DNA from: JALZEG01 sp035942255
Lineage (GTDB): Bacteria > Actinomycetota > CADDZG01 > WHSQ01
Assembly: GCA_035942255.1 (NCBI GenBank)
Contig: DASZDG010000073.1
Location: 1 to 64,000 of the forward strand
DNA length: 64,000 nt
Direction of reading: 5' to 3'
The position numbers and the translations under genes were made by a program. This document shows positions 6,866 to 14,250 of this stretch, piece by piece; positions within the stretch are counted from its first letter, which is position 1; each line of letters starts with the position of its first letter. The notes beneath the pieces were generated by a model, which worked only from the letters and a program-made list of their open reading frames with translations, had not been told where the DNA came from and searched no databases.

Positions 6866-8485
6866 ATGCCGAAGATCCTGTCTTTCAACGAGGAGGCCCG
6901 GCGGGCGCTCGAGCGGGGCATGAACCAGCTCGCCGACGCCGTCAAGGTGACCCTCGGGCCCAAGGGCCGCAACGTCGTGCTCGAGAAGAAGTGGGGGGCG
7001 CCGACGATCACGAACGACGGCGTCTCGATCGCGAAGGAGATCGACCTCGAGGACCCCTACGAGCGCATCGGCGCCGAGCTCGTCAAGGAAGTAGCCAAGA
7101 AGACCGACGACGTCGCCGGTGACGGGACGACGACCGCCACGGTGCTCGCCCAGGCGATGGTCCGCGAGGGCCTCCGCAACGTCGCCGCCGGCGCGAACCC
7201 GATCGCTCTGAAGAGGGGCATCGAGAAGGCCGTCGAGAGCGCCGTCGAGGCGATCCGCTCGACCTCGCGCGAGGTCGAGGGCCGCGAGCAGATCGCCCAG
7301 GTCGCGTCGATCTCCGCGAACAACGACTACGAGATCGGCGAGACGATCGCCGAGGCCATGGACAAGGTCGGCAAGGACGGCGTCATCACGGTCGAGGAGA
7401 GCAACACCTTCGGCCTCGAGCTCGAGCTCGTCGAGGGGATGCGCTTCGACAAGGGCTACATCTCGCCGTACTTCGTCACCGACGCGGAGCGGATGGAGGC
7501 GGTCATGGACGACCCCTACATCCTCATCGCGAACCAGAAGATCTCGGCCGTCAAGGACCTGCTCCCCGTCCTCGAGAAGGTCATGCAGGCCGGCAAGTCT
7601 CTGCTGATCGTCGCGGAGGACGTCGAGGGCGAGGCCCTCGCGACGCTCGTCGTCAACAAGATCCGCGGCACCTTCAAGGCCGCGGCAGTCAAAGCCCCCG
7701 GCTTCGGTGACCGCCGCAAGGCCATGCTGCAGGACATCGCGATCCTCACGGGCGGCCAGGTCGTGTCGGAGGAGATCGGCCTCAAGCTCGAGTCGGTCAC
7801 GCTCGACATGCTCGGCACCGCCCGGAAGGTCGTCGTCAACAAGGACGACACCACGGTCGTCGAGGGCGGTGGCTCGGCCGACGAGATCACCGGCCGCGTC
7901 AACCAGATCAAGGCCGAGATCGAGCGGTCGGACTCGGACTACGACCGGGAGAAGCTGCAGGAGCGTCTCGCGAAGCTCGCCGGTGGTGTCGGCGTCATCA
8001 AGGTCGGCGCCGCGACCGAGGTCGAGCTGAAGGAGAAGAAGCACCGCATCGAGGACGCCGTGCAGACGACGAAGGCCGCCGTCGAGGAGGGCGTGGTCGC
8101 CGGTGGTGGCGTCACGCTGCTGCAGGCTCGCGAGCAACTCGAGAAGCTCGAGCTCGACGGCGACGAGGCGACCGGTGCCACGATCGTCAAGCGTGCGCTC
8201 GAGGAGCCGCTGAAGGTCATCGCCCACAACGCGGGCCTCGAGGGCGGCGTCGTGGCGGAGAAGGTCCGCACGCTCGGCCCGGGCGAGGGCCTCAACGCTG
8301 CGACGGGCGAGTACGGCGACCTGTTCGCCGCCGGCGTCATCGACGCCGCGAAGGTGACGCGCTCGGCGCTGCAGAACGCGGCTTCGATCGCGGCCCTGTT
8401 CCTGACGACCGAGGCGATCGTCGCCGACAAGCCGGAGAAGGAGAAGGCCCCCGCCATGCCCGGCGGCGGCGACATGGACTTCTAG
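6866..8485 (+). CDS. groEL: 60-kDa chaperonin GroEL
   Basis: A full-length 539-residue chaperonin that forms the ATP-driven folding chamber in the cytoplasm. Visible family motifs include the nucleotide-binding VTLGPKGRNVVLEKKWG near the N-terminus, DVAGDGTTTATVLAQ, the GGGVTLL stretch and the C-terminal Gly-rich GGGDMDF tail (a short GGM-type tail). The ATG is preceded by AGGAGG at ideal spacing. There is no groES next to it; it is flanked by CIRCE upstream and a strong terminator downstream, so it is a monocistronic heat-shock gene. Many Actinomycetota carry two groEL copies with only one next to groES. Whether this is the housekeeping or extra copy cannot be decided here. Confidence 0.98.
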   Translation: MPKILSFNEEARRALERGMNQLADAVKVTLGPKGRNVVLEKKWGAPTITNDGVSIAKEIDLEDPYERIGAELVKEVAKKTDDVAGDGTTTATVLAQAMVREGLRNVAAGANPIALKRGIEKAVESAVEAIRSTSREVEGREQIAQVASISANNDYEIGETIAEAMDKVGKDGVITVEESNTFGLELELVEGMRFDKGYISPYFVTDAERMEAVMDDPYILIANQKISAVKDLLPVLEKVMQAGKSLLIVAEDVEGEALATLVVNKIRGTFKAAAVKAPGFGDRRKAMLQDIAILTGGQVVSEEIGLKLESVTLDMLGTARKVVVNKDDTTVVEGGGSADEITGRVNQIKAEIERSDSDYDREKLQERLAKLAGGVGVIKVGAATEVELKEKKHRIEDAVQTTKAAVEEGVVAGGGVTLLQAREQLEKLELDGDEATGATIVKRALEEPLKVIAHNAGLEGGVVAEKVRTLGPGEGLNAATGEYGDLFAAGVIDAAKVTRSALQNAASIAALFLTTEAIVADKPEKEKAPAMPGGGDMDF

Positions 8486-8508
8486 TCCGGCTCGCAGACG
8501 CAAGACAC

Positions 8509-8543
8509 GAGGCCCCCGGAGATCTCCGGGGGCCTCTTCTTTC
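8509..8543 (+). terminator. Rho-independent terminator of groEL
   Basis: A perfect 28-nt palindrome (arm GAGGCCCCCGGAGA) is followed by TTCTTT, 23 nt after the groEL stop. Confidence 0.9.
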
Positions 8544-8801
8544 CGTCCGGTGTCGCAAGACGTGCGGAATCCGCACGTTTGGCGACAAGCGCCCAAGGCC
8601 CCGACTAGACCCCCGCGTCCCCTTTGCTCGCTTCTCACGGGGTCGGTGACTAGTCATTCGCGTCCGAAAAGGCCCGTTTGGGCCGCCCCGCAACTAGTAA
8701 ATGGCCCGCGACGACTATTCAGACCTCCTTTTCGCGCCTCGATAACGCCAGTAGTCGAGGCTTCGTGGAAGAGCCACGAGGCGCTACGGGAGGAAACGGA
8801 G
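8544..8801 (+). other. Gene-free leader/promoter region of the TasA-SipW operon
   Basis: No convincing gene here. The region holds a near-palindrome CGTGCGGA-A-TCCGCACG (8563-8579), CTAG-containing boxes at 8603 (GACTAGAC), 8648 (GACTAGTC) and 8693 (ACTAGT), and two back-to-back stem-loops at its 3' end: CCTCGA/TCGAGG (8737-8760) and CTTCGTGG/CCACGAGG (8761-8781). A GGGAGG ribosome-binding site and the ATG follow directly. The adjacent stems look like a structured mRNA leader. Confidence 0.5.
8648..8655. promoter_or_regulatory. GACTAGTC box upstream of the tasA-like gene
   Basis: The 8-bp palindrome GACTAGTC, with an ACTAGT half-match 45 bp downstream. Identical boxes stand before the pilin gene and the agmatinase-like gene. 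CTAG is rare in high-GC genomes, so recurrence in intergenic DNA suggests a regulator site. Confidence 0.4.
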
Positions 8802-9533
8802 ATGGGGGAAACGGGCGCAATGCAGGAGGAGAAGAAGCTCAGGCGCAAGAAGATCCTGCTCTCGCTGGGAGCGGTCGCCGTCGTCGGCGCCGTCGTCGGC
8901 GGGGGCACGTACGCGACGTTCAACGCACAGACCGCCAACCCGGGCAACGTGTGGGCGAACGGGACGCTCGTCCTGTCGAACAAGGTCGGCTCGGGCACGA
9001 CGTGCCTGTCGACGGGGGCCGCGGCGAGCACGGACACGAACGTCAACAACAACTGCGACGCCCTCTTCGGCGGAGCGACGCTGCGTAAGCCGAACGACTC
9101 GGCCACGGTCCCGGTGAACGTCCGCAACGAGGGCAGCCTCAACGCCTCGGCGCTGAAGCTCTACTCGAGCGCATGCACCGCCGGCGACACCGCAGGCGAG
9201 ACGTACAAGGGCACGGGCGACCCGTGCGACAAGGTGCAGCTGTACGTGCAGCGCTGGACCGACCCGGCCCGCACGATCCCGGCCGAGTGCGTCTACGGCA
9301 GCACGCAGGCGCTGACGCCGAACACCTGTGACTTCGCGGCGACCGGCGCGGAGGCCAAGACGATCGGGGCATTCGCGACCGCGAACGGCAGCACGGCGCC
9401 GCTGAGCCTCGGCGCTCTCAACACCGGCACCACGAACTACTACACGATCGGCGTGAAGCTTCCGCAGTCGACGGGCAACTCGTACCAGGGCCGCCGCGCT
9501 TCGGTCGACTTCACCTGGACGCTCGAGCAGTAG
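8802..9533 (+). CDS. TasA/camelysin-like surface-fibre protein (SipW-dependent)
   Basis: A 243-residue exported protein. A lysine-rich start (QEEKKLRRKK) and hydrophobic segment are followed by GGGTYATFNAQ, the pattern of SipW substrates such as TasA and CalY, which assemble into amyloid-like biofilm fibres in Firmicutes. The mature part is a beta-rich domain with Asn/Thr/Ser-rich sequence and several cysteines. The start at MGETG is chosen because GGGAGG lies 8 nt upstream; the longer open frame reaches back into the structured leader. Directly downstream is the SipW-type signal peptidase expected to process it, then a second substrate-like protein. Fibre formation is inferred from the family. 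Confidence 0.82.
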   Translation: MGETGAMQEEKKLRRKKILLSLGAVAVVGAVVGGGTYATFNAQTANPGNVWANGTLVLSNKVGSGTTCLSTGAAASTDTNVNNNCDALFGGATLRKPNDSATVPVNVRNEGSLNASALKLYSSACTAGDTAGETYKGTGDPCDKVQLYVQRWTDPARTIPAECVYGSTQALTPNTCDFAATGAEAKTIGAFATANGSTAPLSLGALNTGTTNYYTIGVKLPQSTGNSYQGRRASVDFTWTLEQ

Positions 9534-9538
9534 GGGGC

Positions 9539-10147
9539 ATGGCGATGCTGGGAGCAGAGGTCGCTACCGCGGCCACTGACATCGCCGTGAGCAGCGAGGC
9601 AGTGGGAAGGGCGGCCGGTATCCCCGGCCGCCTCGCCTCGTTCGCCAAGAGCGCGGCCACCGTGCTCGGGACGGTCGTCGTCGTGGTCCTGCTGATCGCG
9701 ACGGTGGGGCCGAGGCTGCTGCCCTACCGGACGTTCACGGTCCTGTCGGGCAGCATGGCACCGGCGATCCCGACCGGGTCGATGATCTTCGACCGGGAGG
9801 TCGACGCGGCCGACCTCGCGCCGGGCGACGTCGTCACGTTCCATCCGCCGGGCCAGCCCGACAAGCTCGTCAGCCACCGCGTCGTCCGCGTCGAGAAGAC
9901 GCCGGCGGGGCGCTTCCTCGTGACGCGCGGGGACGCCAACGGCGTGCTCGACGAGTGGCGGATCCCCGCGCAGGGGCGCGGGCTGCGATACGAGTTCCAC
10001 GTCCCGTACCTGGGATACGTCGTCGGAGGGCTGCTCACGCCGGCAGGCCGTCTGATCGCGTTGACGCTCGCTGCGCTGTGGCTGGGAGGCCTCGCCTTGT
10101 GGACGATCTGGCGTCCGCGCAAGGAGCCCCTCCCCGCCGCGGGTTAG
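9539..10147 (+). CDS. sipW: Signal peptidase I, SipW/ER type
   Basis: A 202-residue membrane protease that removes signal peptides from the neighbouring TasA-like proteins. It has an N-terminal transmembrane segment (about 39-57), the catalytic serine in VLSGSMAPAI (Ser72) and a histidine in SHRVVRV (His113) where bacterial LepB enzymes use lysine; the Ser-His pair marks the SipW/archaeal/ER subtype. A second transmembrane segment lies near residues 161-191. The gene begins 5 nt after the tasA-like stop and ends 4 nt before the next gene, so the three form an operon. Confidence 0.92.
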   Translation: MAMLGAEVATAATDIAVSSEAVGRAAGIPGRLASFAKSAATVLGTVVVVVLLIATVGPRLLPYRTFTVLSGSMAPAIPTGSMIFDREVDAADLAPGDVVTFHPPGQPDKLVSHRVVRVEKTPAGRFLVTRGDANGVLDEWRIPAQGRGLRYEFHVPYLGYVVGGLLTPAGRLIALTLAALWLGGLALWTIWRPRKEPLPAAG

Positions 10148-10151
10148 GGCC

Positions 10152-11036
10152 ATGGGGCGCAAGGGAGCGCTCACGCTCGCGGCCCTCGCGGTCGCGACGG
10201 TCGCGGGGGCCGGGGTCTCGCACGGCACGTTCGCCTCGTTCACCGCGTCGACGCGCAACGGCGGCGCCACGTTCGCGCTGACGTCGCTGTACGCGCCGGG
10301 GAGCCTCACCGCGACCCCGGCAGGCCATTCGGTCGACGTCGCGTGGAGCGCCGGGCAGAACGGCAACGGCTACCGGGTGCTGTCGGCCGCGGCGCCGAAC
10401 CCCCTGGTGAACGACTGCACCGGCGCGTCGTTCTCGCAGATCGCGTCGCCGCCGGGGACCTCGTACACCGACTCGGCCTCGACGCCGCAGGGCACCTGGC
10501 GCTGCTACACCGTCCAGACGAGCTACGGCTCGTGGACCAGCGTCGAGAACAACCCGGTCGCCGGCGCGCGCCTGGGCTTCGTCGCGAGCGTCGCCTCGTT
10601 CACGAACACCGGGAACCCGAGGATCGACGACGGCGACACGTTCACGATCACCTTCAACCAGCCGGTCGCGACAGCGACCGGCCCGCAGGCGGGGAACTCG
10701 ATCTGCTGGCAGAACGACCGCATCGTGCTCGGGAGCACGCAGAGCGGGAACTGCGCCGCGACCGACGCCGCTCCGCGGCTCGGCTTCCTCACCGGCGGGA
10801 CGATCGACCGCAACATGCGCCTCGCCGCGACGTGGTCGTGGAGCAGCGACGCCCGCGTCCTGACGATAACCGTCGGCGCGCGGCTGGCCGGCAGCGGCAA
10901 CTACTCGCAGAACGGGACGTGGACGTTCACGCCGACGCCGAACCAAGCGTTGCTGCAGAGCGCGACCGGCGGTCTCCACGTGTGCGACACGAACGCCGGC
11001 GGAGGGAACTGCCTGCCGGACGTCTCCGGGCTCTAA
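10152..11036 (+). CDS. Secreted SipW-type substrate with Ig/fibronectin-like domain
   Basis: A 294-residue exported protein. Its N-terminus (GRKGALTLAALAVAT, then SHGTFASFTAST) matches the signal and processing region of SipW substrates. The middle (LTATPAGHSVDVAWSAGQN to CYTVQTSY) resembles a fibronectin type III-like beta-sandwich with a possible disulfide. The C-terminal half (DDGDTFTITFNQPV onward, with WCWQ-like aromatic and Cys positions) looks like another beta domain. Third gene of the tasA-sipW operon, so probably a minor fibre subunit or anchor. No sortase motif is visible. Confidence 0.7.
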   Translation: MGRKGALTLAALAVATVAGAGVSHGTFASFTASTRNGGATFALTSLYAPGSLTATPAGHSVDVAWSAGQNGNGYRVLSAAAPNPLVNDCTGASFSQIASPPGTSYTDSASTPQGTWRCYTVQTSYGSWTSVENNPVAGARLGFVASVASFTNTGNPRIDDGDTFTITFNQPVATATGPQAGNSICWQNDRIVLGSTQSGNCAATDAAPRLGFLTGGTIDRNMRLAATWSWSSDARVLTITVGARLAGSGNYSQNGTWTFTPTPNQALLQSATGGLHVCDTNAGGGNCLPDVSGL

Positions 11037-11413
11037 CGGCCGCTCGGGGGCCGCGGGCGGTGCACCGCGGTGAACGTCTCGACGGGGTTGAGCCGGGCCC
11101 CCAGCGTGGCCGACACCTGGAACACGAGGGACGCGGCGACGAGCCACCTGACGCATGCCGTCAACTGCCTCGCCACCGCACCCTCTCTCGTTGTCGCCGT
11201 CGGTCAGTCCTTAGAGTCTCGACGCCGGAGCCCCGGCGCTCCATAGCCCCCCGGCACCGGATCGCGCGCCGCGCCGGCTCGTCTTTCCGTGGCCCCCGGG
11301 CGCGATATGTCCGGGTTCGTCCGGGAGCAGATGACTAGTCCGCGATGCTTATGCCGACTAGTCCTTCTGCCGATAAGAGGCGTACACAGGCCGCCGCCAG
11401 AGAGGTACCGCAC
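11037..11413 (+). other. Gene-free region before the pilin gene
   Basis: About 375 bp without a convincing gene. A 58-codon open frame (11070-11246) has no ribosome-binding site and no family signature. The 3' third holds two GACTAGTC boxes and the likely promoter of the pilin gene. Confidence 0.5.
11333..11363. promoter_or_regulatory. Paired GACTAGTC boxes upstream of the pilin gene
   Basis: Two exact GACTAGTC palindromes at 11333-11340 and 11356-11363, 23 bp apart start to start, about two helical turns. That spacing suits cooperative binding of a dimeric regulator. The same box precedes the tasA-like and agmatinase-like genes. Confidence 0.45.
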
Positions 11414-11839
11414 GTGCGCCGAAGGGAAGATGGCTTCACGCTGGTCGAGCTGCTGGTCGTGATCATCGTGATCGCGATCCTGGCCGCCATCGCCGTCCCC
11501 GTCTTCCTCCAGCAGAGGCAGAAGGGCTACGCCGCGCAGGTGCAGGCCGCGCTGAAGGACGCGGCGACGGCCGTCGAGTCGTACGCGACCGCGGCGAACG
11601 GAAGCTACTCCGGACTCAACAACCCGCCCGACACGGCCGCCGTGATGCTCGAGCACGGGTTCCGCGTCCCGACATGGGCTACGTCGTTCGACGTCGTGGC
11701 AAACGGCTCCAACTACTGCATCGAGATCCGCCACGGCTCCGCGCTCGCGGGCAACGACTGGCGGCGCGGAACGTACTTCGGCGACAAGGGAGCGCCGACG
11801 TCCGCGCCCGACAACTGTCCCGGAGCGCCGTCGCTCTAG
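11414..11839 (+). CDS. Type IV pilin-like protein (PilA family)
   Basis: A 141-residue prepilin. The short basic leader ends in REDG|FTLVELLVVIIVI, the class III prepilin cleavage site with Glu at +5 and the hydrophobic N-terminal helix that packs into pilus cores. The C-terminal domain has one clear cysteine pair (NYCIEIRH and DNCPGA) that would form the D-loop. GTG at this position is preferred over an upstream in-frame ATG because GAGAGG lies 8 nt before it and the leader then has typical length. No prepilin peptidase or assembly ATPase lies nearby, so assembly genes must be elsewhere. Confidence 0.88.
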   Translation: MRRREDGFTLVELLVVIIVIAILAAIAVPVFLQQRQKGYAAQVQAALKDAATAVESYATAANGSYSGLNNPPDTAAVMLEHGFRVPTWATSFDVVANGSNYCIEIRHGSALAGNDWRRGTYFGDKGAPTSAPDNCPGAPSL

Positions 11840-11856
11840 TGTCTCGCAACGAGAAA

Positions 11857-11886
11857 CGGCCTCCGGGGATCCCGGAGGCCGCTCTG
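11857..11886 (+). terminator. Terminator of the pilin gene
   Basis: GGCCTCCGGG / CCCGGAGGCC stem with a GAT loop, 18 nt after the pilin stop and followed by a short T-containing tail. Strong stem, weak U-tract. Confidence 0.75.
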
Positions 11887-11931
11887 TAGCGTCACTGTGG
11901 AGCGCCTTTCACTTCCCGATCCGGCTCCGAG

Positions 11932-12357
11932 CTAGGGGCAAGTCGGCGGCACGTGGCCGTAAGGACCCCTCGGCGGACACGGAGTCGCAGTGGGCGTCGG
12001 GGTCGGAGTCGGCGTCGCCGTCGGGGTAGCCGTGGGCGTAGCCGTCGGGCTGGCCGTCGGACTAGCGGTGGCGGTTGGGCTCGTCGTAGGCGCGGGGGTC
12101 TTGTCGGGCTTGTGCTTCTTCCCCGTCTTGTGACAGTGGAAGTGCTCGTGGTGGTGGGGCGGGTCGCCGTCACTGGTGTGATGCTTGCCCGGCTTGTGGT
12201 GGTGGTGGAAATGGTCGTGACACTTCACGTGCCGGGTCAGCTCCGCGTCTCCAAGGGACGCGAAAGAGAACCACGCCGCGGCCAACACAAAAGCCGCGAT
12301 CGTCGCGAAGACGAGAATCCGGAGAATGCTCGGTTTTGAATGAGAGATCGGTTGCAC
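11932..12357 (-). CDS. Small membrane-anchored or secreted His-rich, Pro/Thr-repeat protein
   Basis: A 141-residue protein with an N-terminal hydrophobic segment (ILVFATIAAFVLAAAWF), then a histidine/lysine-rich stretch (CHDHFHHHHKPGKHH and HHHEHFHCHKTGKKHK) and about 45 residues of PT/AT repeats (TPTATPTPTP type), ending in Cys-containing CPPRGPYGH. His and Cys density suggests metal binding outside the cell; the Pro/Thr tail may span the wall. The GTG start follows GGGGGT. A SDGDPP motif is shared with the small gene at 34.3 kb, suggesting a family. No known function. Confidence 0.7.
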   Translation of the reverse strand: MQPISHSKPSILRILVFATIAAFVLAAAWFSFASLGDAELTRHVKCHDHFHHHHKPGKHHTSDGDPPHHHEHFHCHKTGKKHKPDKTPAPTTSPTATASPTASPTATPTATPTATPTPTPTPTATPCPPRGPYGHVPPTCP

Positions 12358-12493
12358 TGGTACCCCCTATGCGGTCCGCAACGACACTACGAGACGCATG
12401 TGGTCTGCCACAAGGGGTCACGCAGCGATTTCCTCTATTACGTAGAAGGAGGGCAAGCAAGCGCGCCCCGTCGACTCCGGAGCGGCGTCGCGA

Positions 12494-13516
12494 CTAGATC
12501 GTCCCTGCGGTGACTGCTGCCCCGATCCAGGGGATGACCTCGTCGAGCATCTCGTCGAGCGAAGTATCCGCGACGAACCCAAGCACCCGCTTCGCCTTCT
12601 CCGTCGACGGGATCCGCCGCTGGACGTCGTACTCGTACGGTTCGTCGCTCACGTAGCGGAACGGCACGTCCGGCCCCTTTATCTTCTTCCAGATCAGCGC
12701 CGCGAGCTCCAGGACGGTAGTCGACTCCGCGGTAGACAGGTTGAAGTCCTCGTTCGTCGCGTCCGGGTGCGCCATCGCCAGGACGATCCCCCTCGCGAGG
12801 TCGCCGCCGTAGGTGTAGTGGCGCGTCTGAGAACCATCGCCCAGGATGTGGAGGGGATCCTGGCCCTTGACGACTTTCTGCACGAGATCGGGAACGACGT
12901 GGCTCATCGCGAGCGAGACGTTCCCGCTCGGGATCTCCTTCTCCCCCAGCGCTCGTTGCTCACCGATCCCGACGCAGTTGAACGGGCGGACGATCGTGAA
13001 GGGCAGGCCGTACTGGTCGCGGGCCGCGCGCGCGAAGTACTCCACGGCGAGCTTCTGGAAGCCGTACGACGACAGCGGCGGAGGGATCTCCTTCTCCTGC
13101 CCCTCGTAAGACGGCCACGAGGTCGCCGACTCGAAGACCATCGACGAGCTGAGATACGTGACTTTCCGGAGGCGCCCACCGCGGAACGCTTCGATCGCGG
13201 CGTCGCAGGTGGCCGCGATGATCCGCTCGTTCGTCGCCAGGAGGTCGTAGGCGTACGTGTGGAAGTAAGAGATGCCGCCGATCATCGCGGCCCCCGCGAT
13301 GAGGTGGTCGCAGTCGCCGAGGAGCCGCGTCATCAGGCCGACGTCGCGGGCGTCGGCTTCCACGAGCTCGTAACGAGGATGGTCGTCGTACGACTTTGCC
13401 ACGCGGCCGTACTTCGAGAAGTTGTCGATCCCGACGACGTCGTAGCCGTCGGCGAGCAGCCGCTCGACGACGTAGCCTCCGATGAACCCGGCCGCGCCGG
13501 TAACCAGAACCTTCAA
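12494..13516 (-). CDS. NAD-dependent nucleotide-sugar epimerase/dehydratase (SDR)
   Basis: A 340-residue extended short-chain dehydrogenase. The NAD-binding GAAGFIGG motif follows the start, and the active site reads YLSSSMVF with YGFQKLA (Tyr-x-x-x-Lys). It is expected to epimerise or modify an NDP-hexose for the polysaccharide, but substrate specificity cannot be read. The TTG start is supported by GGGAGGGAG upstream and a 4-nt overlap with the stop of the preceding glycosyltransferase (TTGA). Last gene of a three-gene operon with the glycosyltransferase and the WecC-like dehydrogenase. Confidence 0.88.
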   Translation of the reverse strand: MKVLVTGAAGFIGGYVVERLLADGYDVVGIDNFSKYGRVAKSYDDHPRYELVEADARDVGLMTRLLGDCDHLIAGAAMIGGISYFHTYAYDLLATNERIIAATCDAAIEAFRGGRLRKVTYLSSSMVFESATSWPSYEGQEKEIPPPLSSYGFQKLAVEYFARAARDQYGLPFTIVRPFNCVGIGEQRALGEKEIPSGNVSLAMSHVVPDLVQKVVKGQDPLHILGDGSQTRHYTYGGDLARGIVLAMAHPDATNEDFNLSTAESTTVLELAALIWKKIKGPDVPFRYVSDEPYEYDVQRRIPSTEKAKRVLGFVADTSLDEMLDEVIPWIGAAVTAGTI

Positions 13517-14250
13517 GACCGCTCCCTCCCGGAGGCCAGCTGCTGGACCGTCAGCTTCGGGCCGAACGCGAACAGGTACCACCTGAGGTAGCGCGGAAGC
13601 CACCGCATCAGCTTGAAGTTCGAGACGCCGGTCGTTCGGTCGAGCCAGATGGTCGGGATCTCGGCGACCGGCAGCCGCAACCGGCGCGCCTTCGCCACGA
13701 GCTCGAGTCCCACCTCGAACCCCGAGCTCGACTCGATCCCCACGTCCCTCACGAACTCCCTCGAGTACGCCTTGAACGAGTTCGTCGCGTCGTTCGTGCC
13801 GACCCGCGCGAACCAGTAGAGGGTCCGCCCCGCGAGGCGCGACAGGAAGCTCTTGAAGAACGGGCCGCCGACCTGCTGGCCGCCGTTCATGTAGCGCGAC
13901 CCTGCGGCGACGACGACTCCGCGCTCGACCAGCCTCACGAGATCGTCGATCTGCTGCGGGTCGTCGCAACCGTCCGCCATCGTCACCACGACCACGTCCG
14001 CCGTCGCCGCGTCGATCCCGAACCGGATCGCGTTCGCCGGGCCGCGCCCGTACGTGTTGAGCGTCGGCACGAGGCGCGGCTCGTCCCTCACGTACTTCTC
14101 CAGCCACGAGACCGTGGAGTCGTCGAGTGAGTCGTAGACGACCAGCACCTCCGCCGGCAGCGTCACGGCCTCGAAGATCCGGTCCAGGGCGCGCACGATC
14201 GCCTCGCCCTCGTTGTACGCCGGGATGACGACGCTGACGCGCGGCTTCAA
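13513..14250 (-). CDS. Family 2 glycosyltransferase (dolichol-phosphate mannose synthase-like)
   Basis: A 245-residue GT-A fold enzyme: VSVVIPAYNEGE at the N-terminus, nucleotide-binding DSLDDST, and the acidic TMADGCDDPQQI region standing in for the DXD motif. The C-terminal part is basic and amphipathic (LMRWLPRYLRWYLF), consistent with membrane association. Proteins of this type transfer a sugar to polyprenyl phosphate or a lipid-linked glycan. The TTG start overlaps the stop of the upstream nucleotide-sugar dehydrogenase gene by 4 nt. Confidence 0.87.
   Translation of the reverse strand: MKPRVSVVIPAYNEGEAIVRALDRIFEAVTLPAEVLVVYDSLDDSTVSWLEKYVRDEPRLVPTLNTYGRGPANAIRFGIDAATADVVVVTMADGCDDPQQIDDLVRLVERGVVVAAGSRYMNGGQQVGGPFFKSFLSRLAGRTLYWFARVGTNDATNSFKAYSREFVRDVGIESSSGFEVGLELVAKARRLRLPVAEIPTIWLDRTTGVSNFKLMRWLPRYLRWYLFAFGPKLTVQQLASGRERS

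Noticed and set aside
8509..8536. 28-bp palindrome as an attachment site or operator
   Set aside because: It sits right after groEL and is followed by a T-rich tail, so a terminator explains it.
11070..11246. A 58-codon open frame between the tasA operon and the pilin gene
   Set aside because: No ribosome-binding site, no motif, and composition unlike its neighbours.
11960..12100. Tandem repeat as a possible CRISPR or satellite
   Set aside because: It encodes Pro/Thr/Ala repeats in frame; the DNA repetition follows from the protein.
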